DNA from: Bacteroidales bacterium
GTDB taxonomy: Bacteria; Bacteroidota; Bacteroidia; Bacteroidales; 4484-276
Direction: 5' to 3'
Length of the DNA stretch: 64,000 nt
Assembly: GCA_035647615.1 (NCBI GenBank)
Contig: DASRND010000024.1
Coordinates: forward strand, 62,001 to 126,000
Positions 28,701 to 36,372 of the stretch are shown piece after piece; the stretch's first letter is position 1; each line of letters begins with the position of its first letter. The translations under genes were made by a program, and so were the position numbers. The notes beneath the pieces are model-generated. The model made no database searches. It saw only the letters and a list, made by a program, of their open reading frames with translations, and was not told the DNA's origin.

Positions 28701-28823
28701 AAACACAAAAAGATGCTCCTGTGCCCGGGCATTAAATTGATCCCACAAATTTATCAGCTGATCATGTTTTAGCTCTGTATCTGTTTTCATTACTGTGCTG
28801 TTAGACATGGCAAAATTTTTCAT
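25746..28823 (-). CDS. Large coiled-coil protein with degenerate AAA/STAND-like NTPase domain, unknown function
   Basis: About 1025 residues from ATG 28823 (28808 also possible; the longest frame would run into the divergent gene). The first 700 residues are mostly charged helices with coiled-coil character and several Trp/Arg-rich patches, without signal peptide. An NTPase-like module follows: VTVAILGEKGSGITSF near 713-727, where the Walker A lysine is replaced by Ile724, and LIIILENMQRF near 785-795 in place of a Walker B Asp/Glu pair. A sensor-like FWIASF strand, LKQLDEV lid region and a C-terminal winged-helix-like segment (ILVHDSLSTEAYGDIFNI...LMPLLEKGLL) complete an ORC/STAND-type layout. 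ATP hydrolysis is doubtful from these substitutions. Cotranscribed with mscS, so a membrane-stress or channel-coupled role is a guess. Family not recognised. Confidence 0.8.
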   Translation of the reverse strand: MKNFAMSNSTVMKTDTELKHDQLINLWDQFNARAQEHLFVFYHQKINDLSQLISSYRQEYKKLEKSIAQTDDNIGSLRYFTAEIFKLLMEHQQRMLSTDTTQITGNYKQELEAQLKEMPRTLQPREIFTPYAIHRTDTPLIWWRKVRINSRFKVKKISKKTVNPLRRLFKMKPYDLVTWQVRKVPFRLMAMHYLHTRLAEMLAPVTWKFMLETNKVLMQLWAFDNKMDEAIQQWLTKGEGSAKPAEAIHPEEADALMEKLQEELQQIEAKYQDEIRQQLATAARKMDDALVIVDTPDLSLNRLNPRRLVAESQETFQKFDTELHKWENTQRALFDDWAVDVEIVLLYYHVLTQLGELRGQIDSYIESRLTPDFEKLRSFLKASGNRLKTNGSDLQQLAPLLVKERQKLNRELIDKLLAQTIEVLSVGFTEDILSFESKMLATSDQISDRRSFVKNMNYEKGVRDSEVSYISPRELLQFEALPHFRKEIQKINAQIREMLENVRLKLLALGTVADFSLESAIMLPDQKQVTVDEVLVVTTEGYTRAEDHLNQAIALVRSIYDEPLTNLQQAVHVFNTEIQKLKNTDNIFDLNLRIARIKAINRSKKLQQDALAWIRNIVPKIGNMLRNRFTDTYAWVMKWRLRIGFAPPRKQISYELTEFISQSEQSLNKLPFVYQRLYQLRPTDEDRFFVNRHSELDQMKLALDDWQKERFVTVAILGEKGSGITSFINYYLRDAAPTIEIIHEAPTDRISLAHDYLRFFENLLKVEKFENNRQIIDHLNDRADKLIIILENMQRFYLRKVNGFENLKMFSELIMQTSRKVFWIASFTVHAWDYLNLTIRISDQFVREVRLKQLDEVTIMNIILKRNSLSGYKINFEPSDENITARSFKNLKEDEKHGYLQKQYFKDLRHLSDGNISLAQLYWLRSIHSITDDTITIASIHEIDVSFVKELPASYFFILHAILVHDSLSTEAYGDIFNIPATQAQNLLMPLLEKGLLMQNGYVYTINPIIFRQVVSLLKSRNFIN

Positions 28824-28855
28824 ATTTTGACGATCTGCAAAATAAAACAAATATT

Positions 28856-28863
28856 TAGTTTTG
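28856..28863 (+). promoter_or_regulatory. -7 box immediately before the small His-rich gene
   Basis: TAGTTTTG matches TAnnTTTG and ends 6 bp before the ATG at 28870, so the transcript would be leaderless or nearly so. It sits in the 46-bp divergent gap to the large ATPase-like gene. Confidence 0.45.
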
Positions 28864-28869
28864 CAGCCA

Positions 28870-29385
28870 ATGAAAAAAGCTACCGCCATATTGTTCGTGA
28901 TGTTGATCCTGAGTCAGGGTGCCGGTATGTTTTTTTTGTTAAAGCTGCAGCAGTCGGCAGCCAGGGCGAATATGAAAGAACGGTTAAAGAAAGGTGTGGA
29001 TGACAGCGAACTCACGCATTTCGTGTTTCATCGCAACATGCCCAAAGAGGTGAGCTGGGTGCACGCGCGGGAATTTATGTACCGTGGTGAGATGTACGAT
29101 GTGGTGCGCCAGGTAACTAAAGGCGACTCTGTGCACATCGCCTGCGTGCACGATCATCATGAGACAAAATTGGTGAAAAAACTCCTCAAAATCGTTAATC
29201 CTGAAAAGTCGTATCCGGCGGCAGCTGCAAATAATCATATTCGACCAGCATACAATTGGTTTTGCAATGATTTGTCAAAACCAATTGCTGACAGTTTTTC
29301 TCTGAGGGTATTATTGTCCTCGACAGATCCTTTCAGCCTTATTACTTTTCAGCCTGCCATCGCCGCTCCGCCTCCCAAGGTTTAG
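28870..29385 (+). CDS. Small membrane-anchored or exported protein, unknown function
   Basis: About 171 residues starting at MKKATAIL (28870). An N-terminal hydrophobic segment (residues 4-23) is a signal peptide or anchor, followed by a basic helix and a short domain with HFVFHRNMPKEVSWVHAREFMYRGEMYDVV. A VHDHHE cluster near residue 95-100 could bind a metal ion. The C-terminus is Pro/Ala rich. It is not a recognised family to me. It lies 195 bp upstream of and codirectional with a heme-type TonB receptor, suggesting an accessory role in metal or heme uptake, but this is inference only. Confidence 0.7.
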   Translation: MKKATAILFVMLILSQGAGMFFLLKLQQSAARANMKERLKKGVDDSELTHFVFHRNMPKEVSWVHAREFMYRGEMYDVVRQVTKGDSVHIACVHDHHETKLVKKLLKIVNPEKSYPAAAANNHIRPAYNWFCNDLSKPIADSFSLRVLLSSTDPFSLITFQPAIAAPPPKV

Positions 29386-29580
29386 TTTGTTTTTAATTTC
29401 AATTTTTTCCAACTTGCACACGTCTGTTGTGTCTGTTTGTTATTGCTTTTCAGATTCATAATCCAGCGTTTGCTTTACGCAGATAGTTTGGTGTGGATAA
29501 TCTGGAGCCAGCAATTAGCAAGGCTCGGCTGATGCAAGAGGTATTTATTTTATCAAGAAACTAAATTTACTATTCAAATA

Positions 29581-31989
29581 ATGAAAAAATATTTCATACT
29601 GTTTTTAACTATTCTCTGGGGCGCTGTGTCTTTTGCGCAAAATCTCACCGTAAAAGATAATGTGACCCAGCAACCACTCGAATTTGTAACTATCTACAGC
29701 ATTGCCGGCAATCATTCGACTGTGACCAACGTGCGCGGCCAGGCTGATGTTTCGGATTTTGATGGCGACAGAGATATTCTTATCCGCCTCATTGGCTATC
29801 AAAGCCGCACGATGAGCTGGGTTGACCTGCAGCAGCATGCCTTTGTGGTGATGCTCGATCCGTCGCAGATTTATCTCGATGAGGTGGTGGTGTCGGCAAG
29901 CCGCTGGGAACAGCAAAGCGGCGAAGTTCCCAACAAGATCACCACCATTACCCCGGGGCAGATTGTTTTGCAAAATCCTGCCACCGCCGCCGATTTGCTG
30001 GAACTCTCCGGCGGCGTATTTATGCAGAAAAGCCAACTGGGAGGCGGCAGCCCGATGATCCGTGGCTTTGCTGCCAACCGCGTGCTCATCACTGTGGACG
30101 GCGTGCGCATGAACAATGCAATCTTTCGCAGCGGTAACCTGCAAAACGTCATCAATGTCGATCCTTTTGCCCTGAGCAGCACCGAGGTGATTTATGGCCC
30201 CGGCGCCGTTATCTATGGCAGCGATGCAATCGGCGGGGTAATGAATTTTTATACACTGAAACCACTGCTTTCCGTCGACGGAAAACCGCTGGTAAAAGGA
30301 AGCGCCGTGGCACGTTACGCTTCGGCAAGCAACGAAATGACCGGCCATTTTGATGTAAATGTTGGCTGGAAAAAATGGGCATTGCGCACCAGCGCCAGCT
30401 ACACTAACTTCGACGATCTGAAAATGGGAAGCAATGGCCCCGATGAATATTTGCGACCGGAATATGCCACGCGTATCAATGGGCAGGATTCCGTTGTTGC
30501 CAACAGCGATTCCAAAGTACAGGTGGCCACCGGCTACAGCCAATTCAACGTAATGCAGAAGGTGCGTTTTCAGCCCAACAAAGACTGGGATTTCAACTAT
30601 GGCTTTCATTATTCGGCTACTTCGGATGTTCCGCGTTACGACAGGCTGATTCGCTATAAGAAAGGCAAGCTGCGTTCTGCCGAATGGTACTATGGCCCAC
30701 AAGTGTGGATGATGAATAATCTTAGCATTACCACACAGAAAGCTACCGGAATCTATGACAAAGCTGCTCTAACTGTTGCCCATCAATATTTTGAGGAGAG
30801 CCGCCACGACCGCGACTTTGGCAAATCCTGGCTCACCAATCGCACTGAGAAAGTGGATGTGGTGACGGCCAACCTGGATTTTGATAAGAGATTCGATGTG
30901 AAGAACCGGCTTTATTATGGCCTGGAAATGGCGCTCAACAAAGTGCGTTCTACCGGCGACGATGAGAACATCAAAACCAATGAGGTTGTTCCAGCCGCTT
31001 CGCGCTATCCCGACGGCTCCACCTACAACAGCTATGCGGCCTATACCAGCTATGTGCATGCTTTCAACCGGCACGTTACATTTCAGGGTGGCTTGCGTTA
31101 CAACCTGATTACGCTTGACGCTGATTTTGATAGGACATACTATCCTTTTCCATTTGCATCGGCCAGTCTAACCAATGGCGCACTCACCGGCAGTGCAGGC
31201 ATCAGCGTAAAAACTGACAACAACTGGCTTTTTAGTGCCAACCTTTCCACCGGTTTTCGCGCACCCAACATCGACGATGCCGGCAAGGTATTCGATTCGG
31301 AGCCGGGTTCGGTGGTGGTTCCCAATCCTGACCTGAAGCCAGAATATGCTTACAATGCTGAGATATCCGTCACGCGCAGGTTTGCCGATTTCCTCGAAAT
31401 TGATCTGTCGGTGTTTTACACCCATCTCGACGATGCGCTGGTGCGACGGAGTTTCCTGCTTGATGGCAAAGACAGCATCATGTACGATGGCGCTTTAAGT
31501 GGGGTTCAGGCCATACAAAATGCTGCCAGCGCCTTTGTTTATGGTTTTCAGCTCGATGCAGAAGCTGATCTGCCGGCAGGATTTGGTCTGGCAGGGCATT
31601 TCAATTATCAGCATGGCGAAGAAGAGCTTGACAATGGCAGCACTGCACCGCTGCGTCATGCGGCTCCCTGGTATGGCCGGTTTCATGTTACCTACACCCG
31701 CGCGCGCTTGAAAGCTGATTTGTATGCAGTTTTTAATGGGGAGACTTCTTATGATGATATGGCGCCCTCTGAGCAAAAAAAGGATTACATGTATGCAATT
31801 GATAACGATGGAAATCCGTATTCGCCTTCGTGGTACACGCTCAATTTTAAAATGCTTTACCAGCTCACCGATTATCTGATGCTTACCGCAGGCGTCGAAA
31901 ATATTACCGATCAGCGCTACCGACCCTATTCGTCGGGCATTGTTGCACCGGGAGTTAATTTCATCGGATCGCTGCGGCTTACTTTCTAA
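29581..31989 (+). CDS. TonB-dependent outer-membrane receptor, heme/hemoglobin type
   Basis: 802 residues. Signal peptide 1-20 (AVSFAQ), carboxypeptidase-regulatory-like domain about 22-98, then a TonB-box-like DEVVVSASRW and the plug domain with GGVFMQKSQLGGGSPMIRGF-type motif, NRVLITVDGVRMNNAIF, and GPGAVIYGSDAIGGVMNFYT. The barrel contains TGFRAPNIDD (near 556-565) and PNPDLKPE (near 581-588), the FRAP and NPDL boxes seen in heme/hemoglobin receptors such as HmuR. The C-terminus ends LRLTF with terminal aromatic. Import of heme or a related tetrapyrrole is the best guess; other ligands such as catecholates are possible because the boxes are not exclusive. No heme-uptake ABC or HmuY gene adjoins. 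Confidence 0.88.
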   Translation: MKKYFILFLTILWGAVSFAQNLTVKDNVTQQPLEFVTIYSIAGNHSTVTNVRGQADVSDFDGDRDILIRLIGYQSRTMSWVDLQQHAFVVMLDPSQIYLDEVVVSASRWEQQSGEVPNKITTITPGQIVLQNPATAADLLELSGGVFMQKSQLGGGSPMIRGFAANRVLITVDGVRMNNAIFRSGNLQNVINVDPFALSSTEVIYGPGAVIYGSDAIGGVMNFYTLKPLLSVDGKPLVKGSAVARYASASNEMTGHFDVNVGWKKWALRTSASYTNFDDLKMGSNGPDEYLRPEYATRINGQDSVVANSDSKVQVATGYSQFNVMQKVRFQPNKDWDFNYGFHYSATSDVPRYDRLIRYKKGKLRSAEWYYGPQVWMMNNLSITTQKATGIYDKAALTVAHQYFEESRHDRDFGKSWLTNRTEKVDVVTANLDFDKRFDVKNRLYYGLEMALNKVRSTGDDENIKTNEVVPAASRYPDGSTYNSYAAYTSYVHAFNRHVTFQGGLRYNLITLDADFDRTYYPFPFASASLTNGALTGSAGISVKTDNNWLFSANLSTGFRAPNIDDAGKVFDSEPGSVVVPNPDLKPEYAYNAEISVTRRFADFLEIDLSVFYTHLDDALVRRSFLLDGKDSIMYDGALSGVQAIQNAASAFVYGFQLDAEADLPAGFGLAGHFNYQHGEEELDNGSTAPLRHAAPWYGRFHVTYTRARLKADLYAVFNGETSYDDMAPSEQKKDYMYAIDNDGNPYSPSWYTLNFKMLYQLTDYLMLTAGVENITDQRYRPYSSGIVAPGVNFIGSLRLTF

Positions 31990-32022
31990 TGCTTATTATT
32001 GAGTAACCGTTTATTGGTTTTA

Positions 32023-32084
32023 ACTGCTGAAAATCATTGCAATTCTCGATTCCTGAGGGATGTGGGTTTTCAGCAGTTTTTTTT
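32023..32084 (+). terminator. Terminator-like stem after the TonB receptor gene
   Basis: 11-bp perfect stem ACTGCTGAAAA with its complement, enclosing a 33-nt loop and followed by a run of eight T. It begins 34 bp after the receptor stop. The large loop is unusual for a simple terminator. Confidence 0.75.
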
Positions 32085-32392
32085 ATAAATGGTAAGAATA
32101 ATCCCTATTGGGTGGTTTGAATTTAACGATAGAACTACAGATGGTCATCCCTTTATAGATTCTCTATGGGTAGATAATGACATTGCTACGAATTATTTCG
32201 TCCCAAACGGGACGAGATTTCTTCACAATTACTTTTTCTACCCATATTGTGTGCCTGACGGCACAATAGAAATTTTCAAATTTCATTCAAATAGTTAACT
32301 GTATTTTGCATTTCATTATCCTGTTTAAAAGCGCGTCATGAGTAAACATCTAAATCCTCCCTGAATTTTTATGTCCAACACTGTTTAAAATT

Positions 32393-32605
32393 CACTGTTG
32401 TCCGGCAAAAACTTGTTAATCCGCTACGCGGAATTTGAGAAAACATTAAACCCTTATTCTACAATACTTTATCCGCTAAGCGGAATTCGCCGTAGGCGAT
32501 TTAGTATTGTAGCACAAAAGTAACCCTCAAATCTTCAATACCTCGTAGAGGTTCTACCGATAGTGGGGTTTTTACATTTATGAAATATTTAACCGGACAT
32601 CAGTG
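32393..32605. repeat. 213-bp element bounded by inverted CACTGnTGTCCGG repeats
   Basis: Left end CACTGTTGTCCGGCAAAA (32393-32410) and right end, inverted, CACTGATGTCCGGTTAAA (32588-32605) match at 15 of 18 positions. The interior encodes nothing but holds nested palindromes, including a CTACAATACT/AGTATTGTAG pair. A close-packed copy of the same terminal motifs lies at 63162-63208. This looks like a MITE or relic of an insertion sequence; the parent transposase is not in the window. Confidence 0.6.
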
Positions 32606-32634
32606 TTTAAAATTATTAAAGTACAATGCGCGTA

Positions 32635-32665
32635 TTTGTTAATCGGTGCTAACGTAGTAGCTTTG
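32635..32665 (+). promoter_or_regulatory. tpiA promoter
   Basis: TTTG (32635-32638), a 19-nt spacer and TAGCTTTG (32658-32665) match the full Bacteroidota -33/-7 consensus. The leader would be about 28 nt. This is the best promoter seen in the window. Confidence 0.8.
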
Positions 32666-32699
32666 CAGGCTTATTTGTTAATTTAAAAATCTAAATAAA

Positions 32700-33473
32700 A
32701 TGAGAAAGAAAATAGCTGCCGGAAACTGGAAAATGAACACAACCCTTGAGGAAGGGATTTTGTTGATCAATGATCTGATGAAAGGCCTGGAGCAAACATC
32801 TCCAAAGCAAAAAGTGGGTGAGATGGAAATTGTATTATCCCCACCATTTATCACGCTGGCTGCTGCCGTAGAGCATGTTAAGCATAATCCACAGGTGCAC
32901 ATTGCAGCCCAAAACTGCAGCCACAAAGAAAAAAGCGCCTACACCGGCGAGGTGAGTGTGGATATGATCAAATCGGTGGGTGCAGAGTATGTAATCATTG
33001 GCCACAGCGAGCGGCGCGAATATTTTAAGGAAGATGCCGCCATGCTTGCCACAAAGGTCGATCTGGCGTTGAGTCGTGAGTTGGTTCCGATATTTTGTTG
33101 TGGTGAACCGCTCGAAGTTCGTAGGAAAGAAGGCCATTTTAAATTGATTGAAGAGCAGATTTCGCAGTCGTTGTTTCATTTGGACGAGGAAGTCATGAAG
33201 AAGATTGTGATTGCTTATGAGCCTGTGTGGGCCATAGGTACCGGCGTTACGGCTTCTCCGGAACAGGCGCAGGAGATGCACGCTTTTATTCGTGGACTTC
33301 TTGCAAAACAATTTGGTGATAAGGTGGCACAGCAGATATCGATACTTTATGGTGGTTCGGTGAATGCCAAAAATGCCGCCGAGCTTTTTGCCAATGCCGA
33401 TGTTGATGGCGGTTTGGTTGGTGGCGCTTCCCTTAAAGCAGATGACTTCCTGACGATCATCCGGTCGTTCTAA
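32700..33473 (+). CDS. tpiA: Triosephosphate isomerase
   Basis: 257-residue glycolytic TIM-barrel enzyme interconverting dihydroxyacetone phosphate and glyceraldehyde 3-phosphate. Catalytic residues are all present: Lys11 in AAGNWKMN, His102 in IIGHSERR and Glu174 in VIAYEPVWAIGTG. The phosphate-binding LYGGSVNAKNA and GGLVGGASL loops are intact at the C-terminus. Length is normal. A consensus promoter precedes it. It ends 31 bp before a family-B repeat and about 140 bp before a family-A two-hairpin repeat that may terminate its transcript. Confidence 0.98.
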   Translation: MRKKIAAGNWKMNTTLEEGILLINDLMKGLEQTSPKQKVGEMEIVLSPPFITLAAAVEHVKHNPQVHIAAQNCSHKEKSAYTGEVSVDMIKSVGAEYVIIGHSERREYFKEDAAMLATKVDLALSRELVPIFCCGEPLEVRRKEGHFKLIEEQISQSLFHLDEEVMKKIVIAYEPVWAIGTGVTASPEQAQEMHAFIRGLLAKQFGDKVAQQISILYGGSVNAKNAAELFANADVDGGLVGGASLKADDFLTIIRSF

Positions 33474-33503
33474 AAAGAATAAGGTTATCAGATTGTGTTG
33501 AAC

Positions 33504-33536
33504 GCTGGGTTCGCAGCCCTGAGGGATGCAACCCTT
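33504..33536 (+). repeat. Family-B repeat, copy 1
   Basis: 33-bp word with GGGTT...AACCC ends and GGGTTCGCAGCCCT / GAGGGATGCAACCC character, able to fold on itself. Nearly identical to 36011-36045. It lies just downstream of tpiA. Confidence 0.75.
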
Positions 33537-33614
33537 CAAAAGGAGTCGACGAAGTACACGGTATCAGGATTTTTATAACCGGAGGAATGAAAAATCTTAG
33601 TAGAATGGCTAGCC

Positions 33615-33670
33615 GGTGTTTGGACGAGGCTTGGCCTCGTTCTTTCTTATTTTTATAGGCTTTGCCTATT
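33615..33670 (+). repeat. Family-A two-hairpin repeat, copy at the tpiA 3' side
   Basis: Hairpin GACGAGGC-TTGG-CCTCGTT followed by a T-rich stretch (TCTTTCTTATTTTTA) and a second hairpin ATAGGC-TTT-GCCTAT. The first hairpin plus T-tract resembles a Rho-independent terminator on the plus strand. Same architecture as 36319-36372 and, inverted, the two elements in 15905-16198. Confidence 0.75.
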
Positions 33671-33757
33671 GAAACCCAGGAAGCATTTAAACAGGAAAGC
33701 TTGGTTTTGCCGCCCCTACTGATCTTATTAAAAAGGCCCTTTTTATAAAAATTGCAA

Positions 33758-34258
33758 ATGAATAAATCGGTGGAAGTATTAATTTTCGACTGGGGAGACA
33801 CGGTGATGTACGACTACGGCTTGCCCGGCGCTATGGCCGACTGGCCCGAGGTGGCGCTGAAAGAGGGCGCCAAAGAAGCGTTGATGATCCTCAGTGGAAA
33901 ATACCGCTGCGCCATTGCTACCAGCGCCGATTTTTCGGATGTGAGCGCCATGCGCAGGGCGTTGCGGCGCGTGGATGTGGAGAGATATTTCGACGATTTT
34001 TTTGCTTCTGCCGATCTGGGTTACCAAAAGCCTGACCCGCGATTTTTTGAAGCTGTGGCAAAGGCGCTGGAAACAGAACCTTTGGCTTGTGTGATGATTG
34101 GCAACTCCTACGAGAAAGATATCGTCGGAGCTAAAAAGGCCGGAATGGCCGCCATTCTGTTGGACGAGAAACATGTTTATGGGAATGCCCCCGAAGCTGA
34201 GTTTGTAATTGATAATATGTATGAACTGATAAAAATTCTGGATAATAATGAGGAATAA
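33758..34258 (+). CDS. HAD-superfamily phosphatase-like hydrolase
   Basis: 166 residues from ATG 33758. HAD motifs: FDWGDTVMYD (motif I with nucleophile Asp and second Asp), IATSADFSD (motif II), QKPDPRFFE (motif III Lys) and MIGNSYEKDIVGAKKAGM (motif IV with Asp). Between I and II lies only a short helical region, so the cap is small, as in C0/C1-minimal members. It should hydrolyse a phosphomonoester in the cytoplasm; the substrate cannot be told. Its 3' end overlaps the next gene by 11 bp, implying coupling with an M23 peptidase. Confidence 0.88.
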   Translation: MNKSVEVLIFDWGDTVMYDYGLPGAMADWPEVALKEGAKEALMILSGKYRCAIATSADFSDVSAMRRALRRVDVERYFDDFFASADLGYQKPDPRFFEAVAKALETEPLACVMIGNSYEKDIVGAKKAGMAAILLDEKHVYGNAPEAEFVIDNMYELIKILDNNEE

Positions 34259-35978
34259 GTTGTTGATGATTGTGGCGCTATTATTAGCTCAGCATTTTTG
34301 GGTGCAGGCGCAGCAGGAGTTTCCGAAAGATTATTTTGGTGCGCCGGTGAATTTCAGGATGCTGCTGTCGGGGACTTTTGGCGAACTGCGCAACAATCAT
34401 TTTCATTCGGGCATCGACATCAAAACGGGTGGCACTATCGGAAAGCCTATTCTTGCTGTGGCCGATGGCTATGTGTCGCGCGTGTCGGTGTCGGCGGGAG
34501 GCTTTGGTAAGGCCGTTTATATCAATCACCCAAATGGCTACACCTCGGTTTATGGGCACTGCGACCGTTTTGCTGATTCGCTGGCGCACTGGTTGCGCGC
34601 TGAGCAATACAGGCTGGAATCGTTTGCTGTAAATCTTTTTCCAGAACCGGAGCAGTTTAGGGTAAAAAAAGGCCAGGTGATAGCTTTTTCAGGCAATAGC
34701 GGAAGTTCGATGGGGCCGCATCTGCATTTTGAACTGCGCAAAACTGAGGGCGAAATTCCGGTAAACCCGCAGTTGTTTGGCTTCGACATTCGCGACTTTA
34801 CCCGTCCCACGATGCAACGCATGAAGGTTTATCCTGTCGGAAAACAAAGTCACGTCAATGGGCGCAGCAAAATCACAGAGTTTGCTTTGGCTGGGTGGGG
34901 GCCGAATTACCGTCTGAAAGATGGCGACACAATTTCCCTTTCGGGGACATTTTATTTTGGCATAGATGCATACGACTTACTCAACGAGTCCAGCAACAAA
35001 AATGGGGTGTATGCCGTACGTCTTTTGGTGGACTCTGTCGAATTTTACAGCCATCGGTTGGATGGTTTTTCGTTTGAGGAATCACGTTACATCAACAGCC
35101 TGATTGATTACGACGACTATGCACGCCGCAGGGTGCGCTTTCAGAAAACTTACATAGCGCCAGGCAACAAATTGTCCATCTACGAAACGCGCTCTAAACG
35201 CGGGCTGATCGAATTTACCGACGGCAAGTTGCATCGGGTGCAATATGTGGCGGAGGATGCCAGTGGCAACGCTTCGGTGCTGACATTTTATGCGCAGGCG
35301 GTACCGCCGGATTTTCGGAATGCGATGCAGCAGGTGGTAAATCCAAAAACACTAACAGTTTTTGACTGGGATTCAGACAATGAGTTTTCGGCTGACGACT
35401 TCAGGCTGGAACTTCCGCGCGGAACGCTTTACGACACGCTTAGCTTTACTTTTTCCCAATCGGCTGCGGGCGAAGGATTTTATACGCCACTTTACAAAGT
35501 GAATCATTCGGGCGCGCCGATGCACGATTACGGTAAAATATATTTGAAGCCTCAGGGTCTTCCATCAGGCAGCGCAAGCAAAGCGCTGGTGGTGCAGGTG
35601 CCGCTCAAAGGCGACCTGATTCCTGTTGGCGGAAAGTGGGAGGAGGGCTGGCTGGTGACTCCGATACGTTCGTTTGGAAACTACGCTGTGGTCATCGATT
35701 CGGTGGCGCCGACCATTGCTGCGGTAAATGTTGCCAATGGCAAAAATGTTTCAGGTCAAAAAAATATCACCTTTCGTATCGAGGATGCCCTTTCGGGGAT
35801 TGCCGACTATCGGGGCACCATCAACGATAAATGGATATTGATGGATTATGATGCCAAAAATAAGCTGCTCATTTATACCATCGATGAGCGAATGCCCAAA
35901 GGCAGCAGCCGTCTGAAGTTGGAGGTAACTGACGAGCGGGGAAATAAGAAGACCTATCAGGCAACGCTGGTGAGGTGA
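34248..35978 (+). CDS. M23-family (LytM) zinc metallopeptidase
   Basis: 576 residues. Signal peptide 1-21 (FWVQAQ). An N-terminal LytM domain (about 30-170) keeps the zinc and catalytic residues: His53 and Asp57 in HFHSGIDIK, His104 in VYGHCDRF, His158 and His160 in MGPHLHFEL. There is an insertion of about 35 residues between VYGH and the KKGQVIAFSGNSG strand. The remaining 400 residues are beta-rich, Ig-like modules with VDSVAPTIAAVNV and LSGIADYRG segments. Family members cut peptidoglycan cross-links or act as regulatory or scaffolding proteins in division; an active enzyme is likely here. Coupled by 11-bp overlap to the HAD gene. Confidence 0.93.
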   Translation: MRNKLLMIVALLLAQHFWVQAQQEFPKDYFGAPVNFRMLLSGTFGELRNNHFHSGIDIKTGGTIGKPILAVADGYVSRVSVSAGGFGKAVYINHPNGYTSVYGHCDRFADSLAHWLRAEQYRLESFAVNLFPEPEQFRVKKGQVIAFSGNSGSSMGPHLHFELRKTEGEIPVNPQLFGFDIRDFTRPTMQRMKVYPVGKQSHVNGRSKITEFALAGWGPNYRLKDGDTISLSGTFYFGIDAYDLLNESSNKNGVYAVRLLVDSVEFYSHRLDGFSFEESRYINSLIDYDDYARRRVRFQKTYIAPGNKLSIYETRSKRGLIEFTDGKLHRVQYVAEDASGNASVLTFYAQAVPPDFRNAMQQVVNPKTLTVFDWDSDNEFSADDFRLELPRGTLYDTLSFTFSQSAAGEGFYTPLYKVNHSGAPMHDYGKIYLKPQGLPSGSASKALVVQVPLKGDLIPVGGKWEEGWLVTPIRSFGNYAVVIDSVAPTIAAVNVANGKNVSGQKNITFRIEDALSGIADYRGTINDKWILMDYDAKNKLLIYTIDERMPKGSSRLKLEVTDERGNKKTYQATLVR

Positions 35979-36010
35979 AGAAGTTGGTGGGTCGATAAGT
36001 TGGAAGAACC

Positions 36011-36045
36011 ACTGGGTTCGCAGCCCTGAAGGGGATGCAACCCTT
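36011..36045 (+). repeat. Family-B repeat, copy 2
   Basis: 35-bp word nearly identical to 33504-33536, with one extra G and one A/G change in the centre. It lies 32 bp after the M23 gene stop, matching the gene-end position of copy 1. Confidence 0.75.
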
Positions 36046-36318
36046 AAGATTATCAAATTTTGAATTTCGAACCGCAGAATATCGAATATCGAAGGAAAAA
36101 AAGCAAGGCGCTTGGCGCAAAGAGCTGAGCACAATTTCTATTCTTTTTTTCCTCTTCTTTCGGAGCATCATGATTCATCGAACATCGCCCACTTCAACAT
36201 TCGAGATTCGTTGTCCAACTTCTTAGGGGGCTAAAACAATCGAACCGCAGAAAATCGAATGGCGAAGTTTAAAAGGCTTAGCGCAATTACCTGCAACGCC
36301 AGAAGGAAATAAAATATC

Positions 36319-36372
36319 GGTGTTTGGGCGAGGCTGAGCCTCGGTCTTTTTATTTTTATAGGCTCTGCCTAT
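36319..36372 (+). repeat. Family-A two-hairpin repeat, copy at 36.3 kb
   Basis: Hairpin GGCGAGGCTGAGCCTCG followed by TCTTTTTATTTTTA and a second hairpin ATAGGC-TCT-GCCTAT. It ends 6 bp from the stop codon of the minus-strand protease gene. The T-tract favours plus-strand termination. Confidence 0.75.

Larger units (their letters stand above)
31990..32634. other. Gene-free gap with hairpins and a possible MITE
   Basis: No credible gene in about 650 bp; a 69-codon open frame at 32089-32298 overlaps two palindromes and lacks coding character. Contents: a terminator (32023-32084), hairpins CGTCCC-AAAC-GGGACG near 32200-32215 and GTGCC-TGAC-GGCAC near 32251-32264, and the inverted-repeat-bounded element 32393-32605 with several internal palindromes (CCGCTACGCGG, CCGCTAAGCGG, CCTCGTAGAGG). 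Confidence 0.65.

Noticed and set aside
29605..30702. 365-codon minus-strand frame opposite the heme-type receptor gene
   Set aside because: Antisense shadow; the plus-strand frame has full plug-domain motifs and this one has none.
32089..32298. 69-codon plus-strand open frame after the TonB receptor gene
   Set aside because: It overlaps two intergenic palindromes, has no recognisable sequence, and starts within the T-tract of a terminator.
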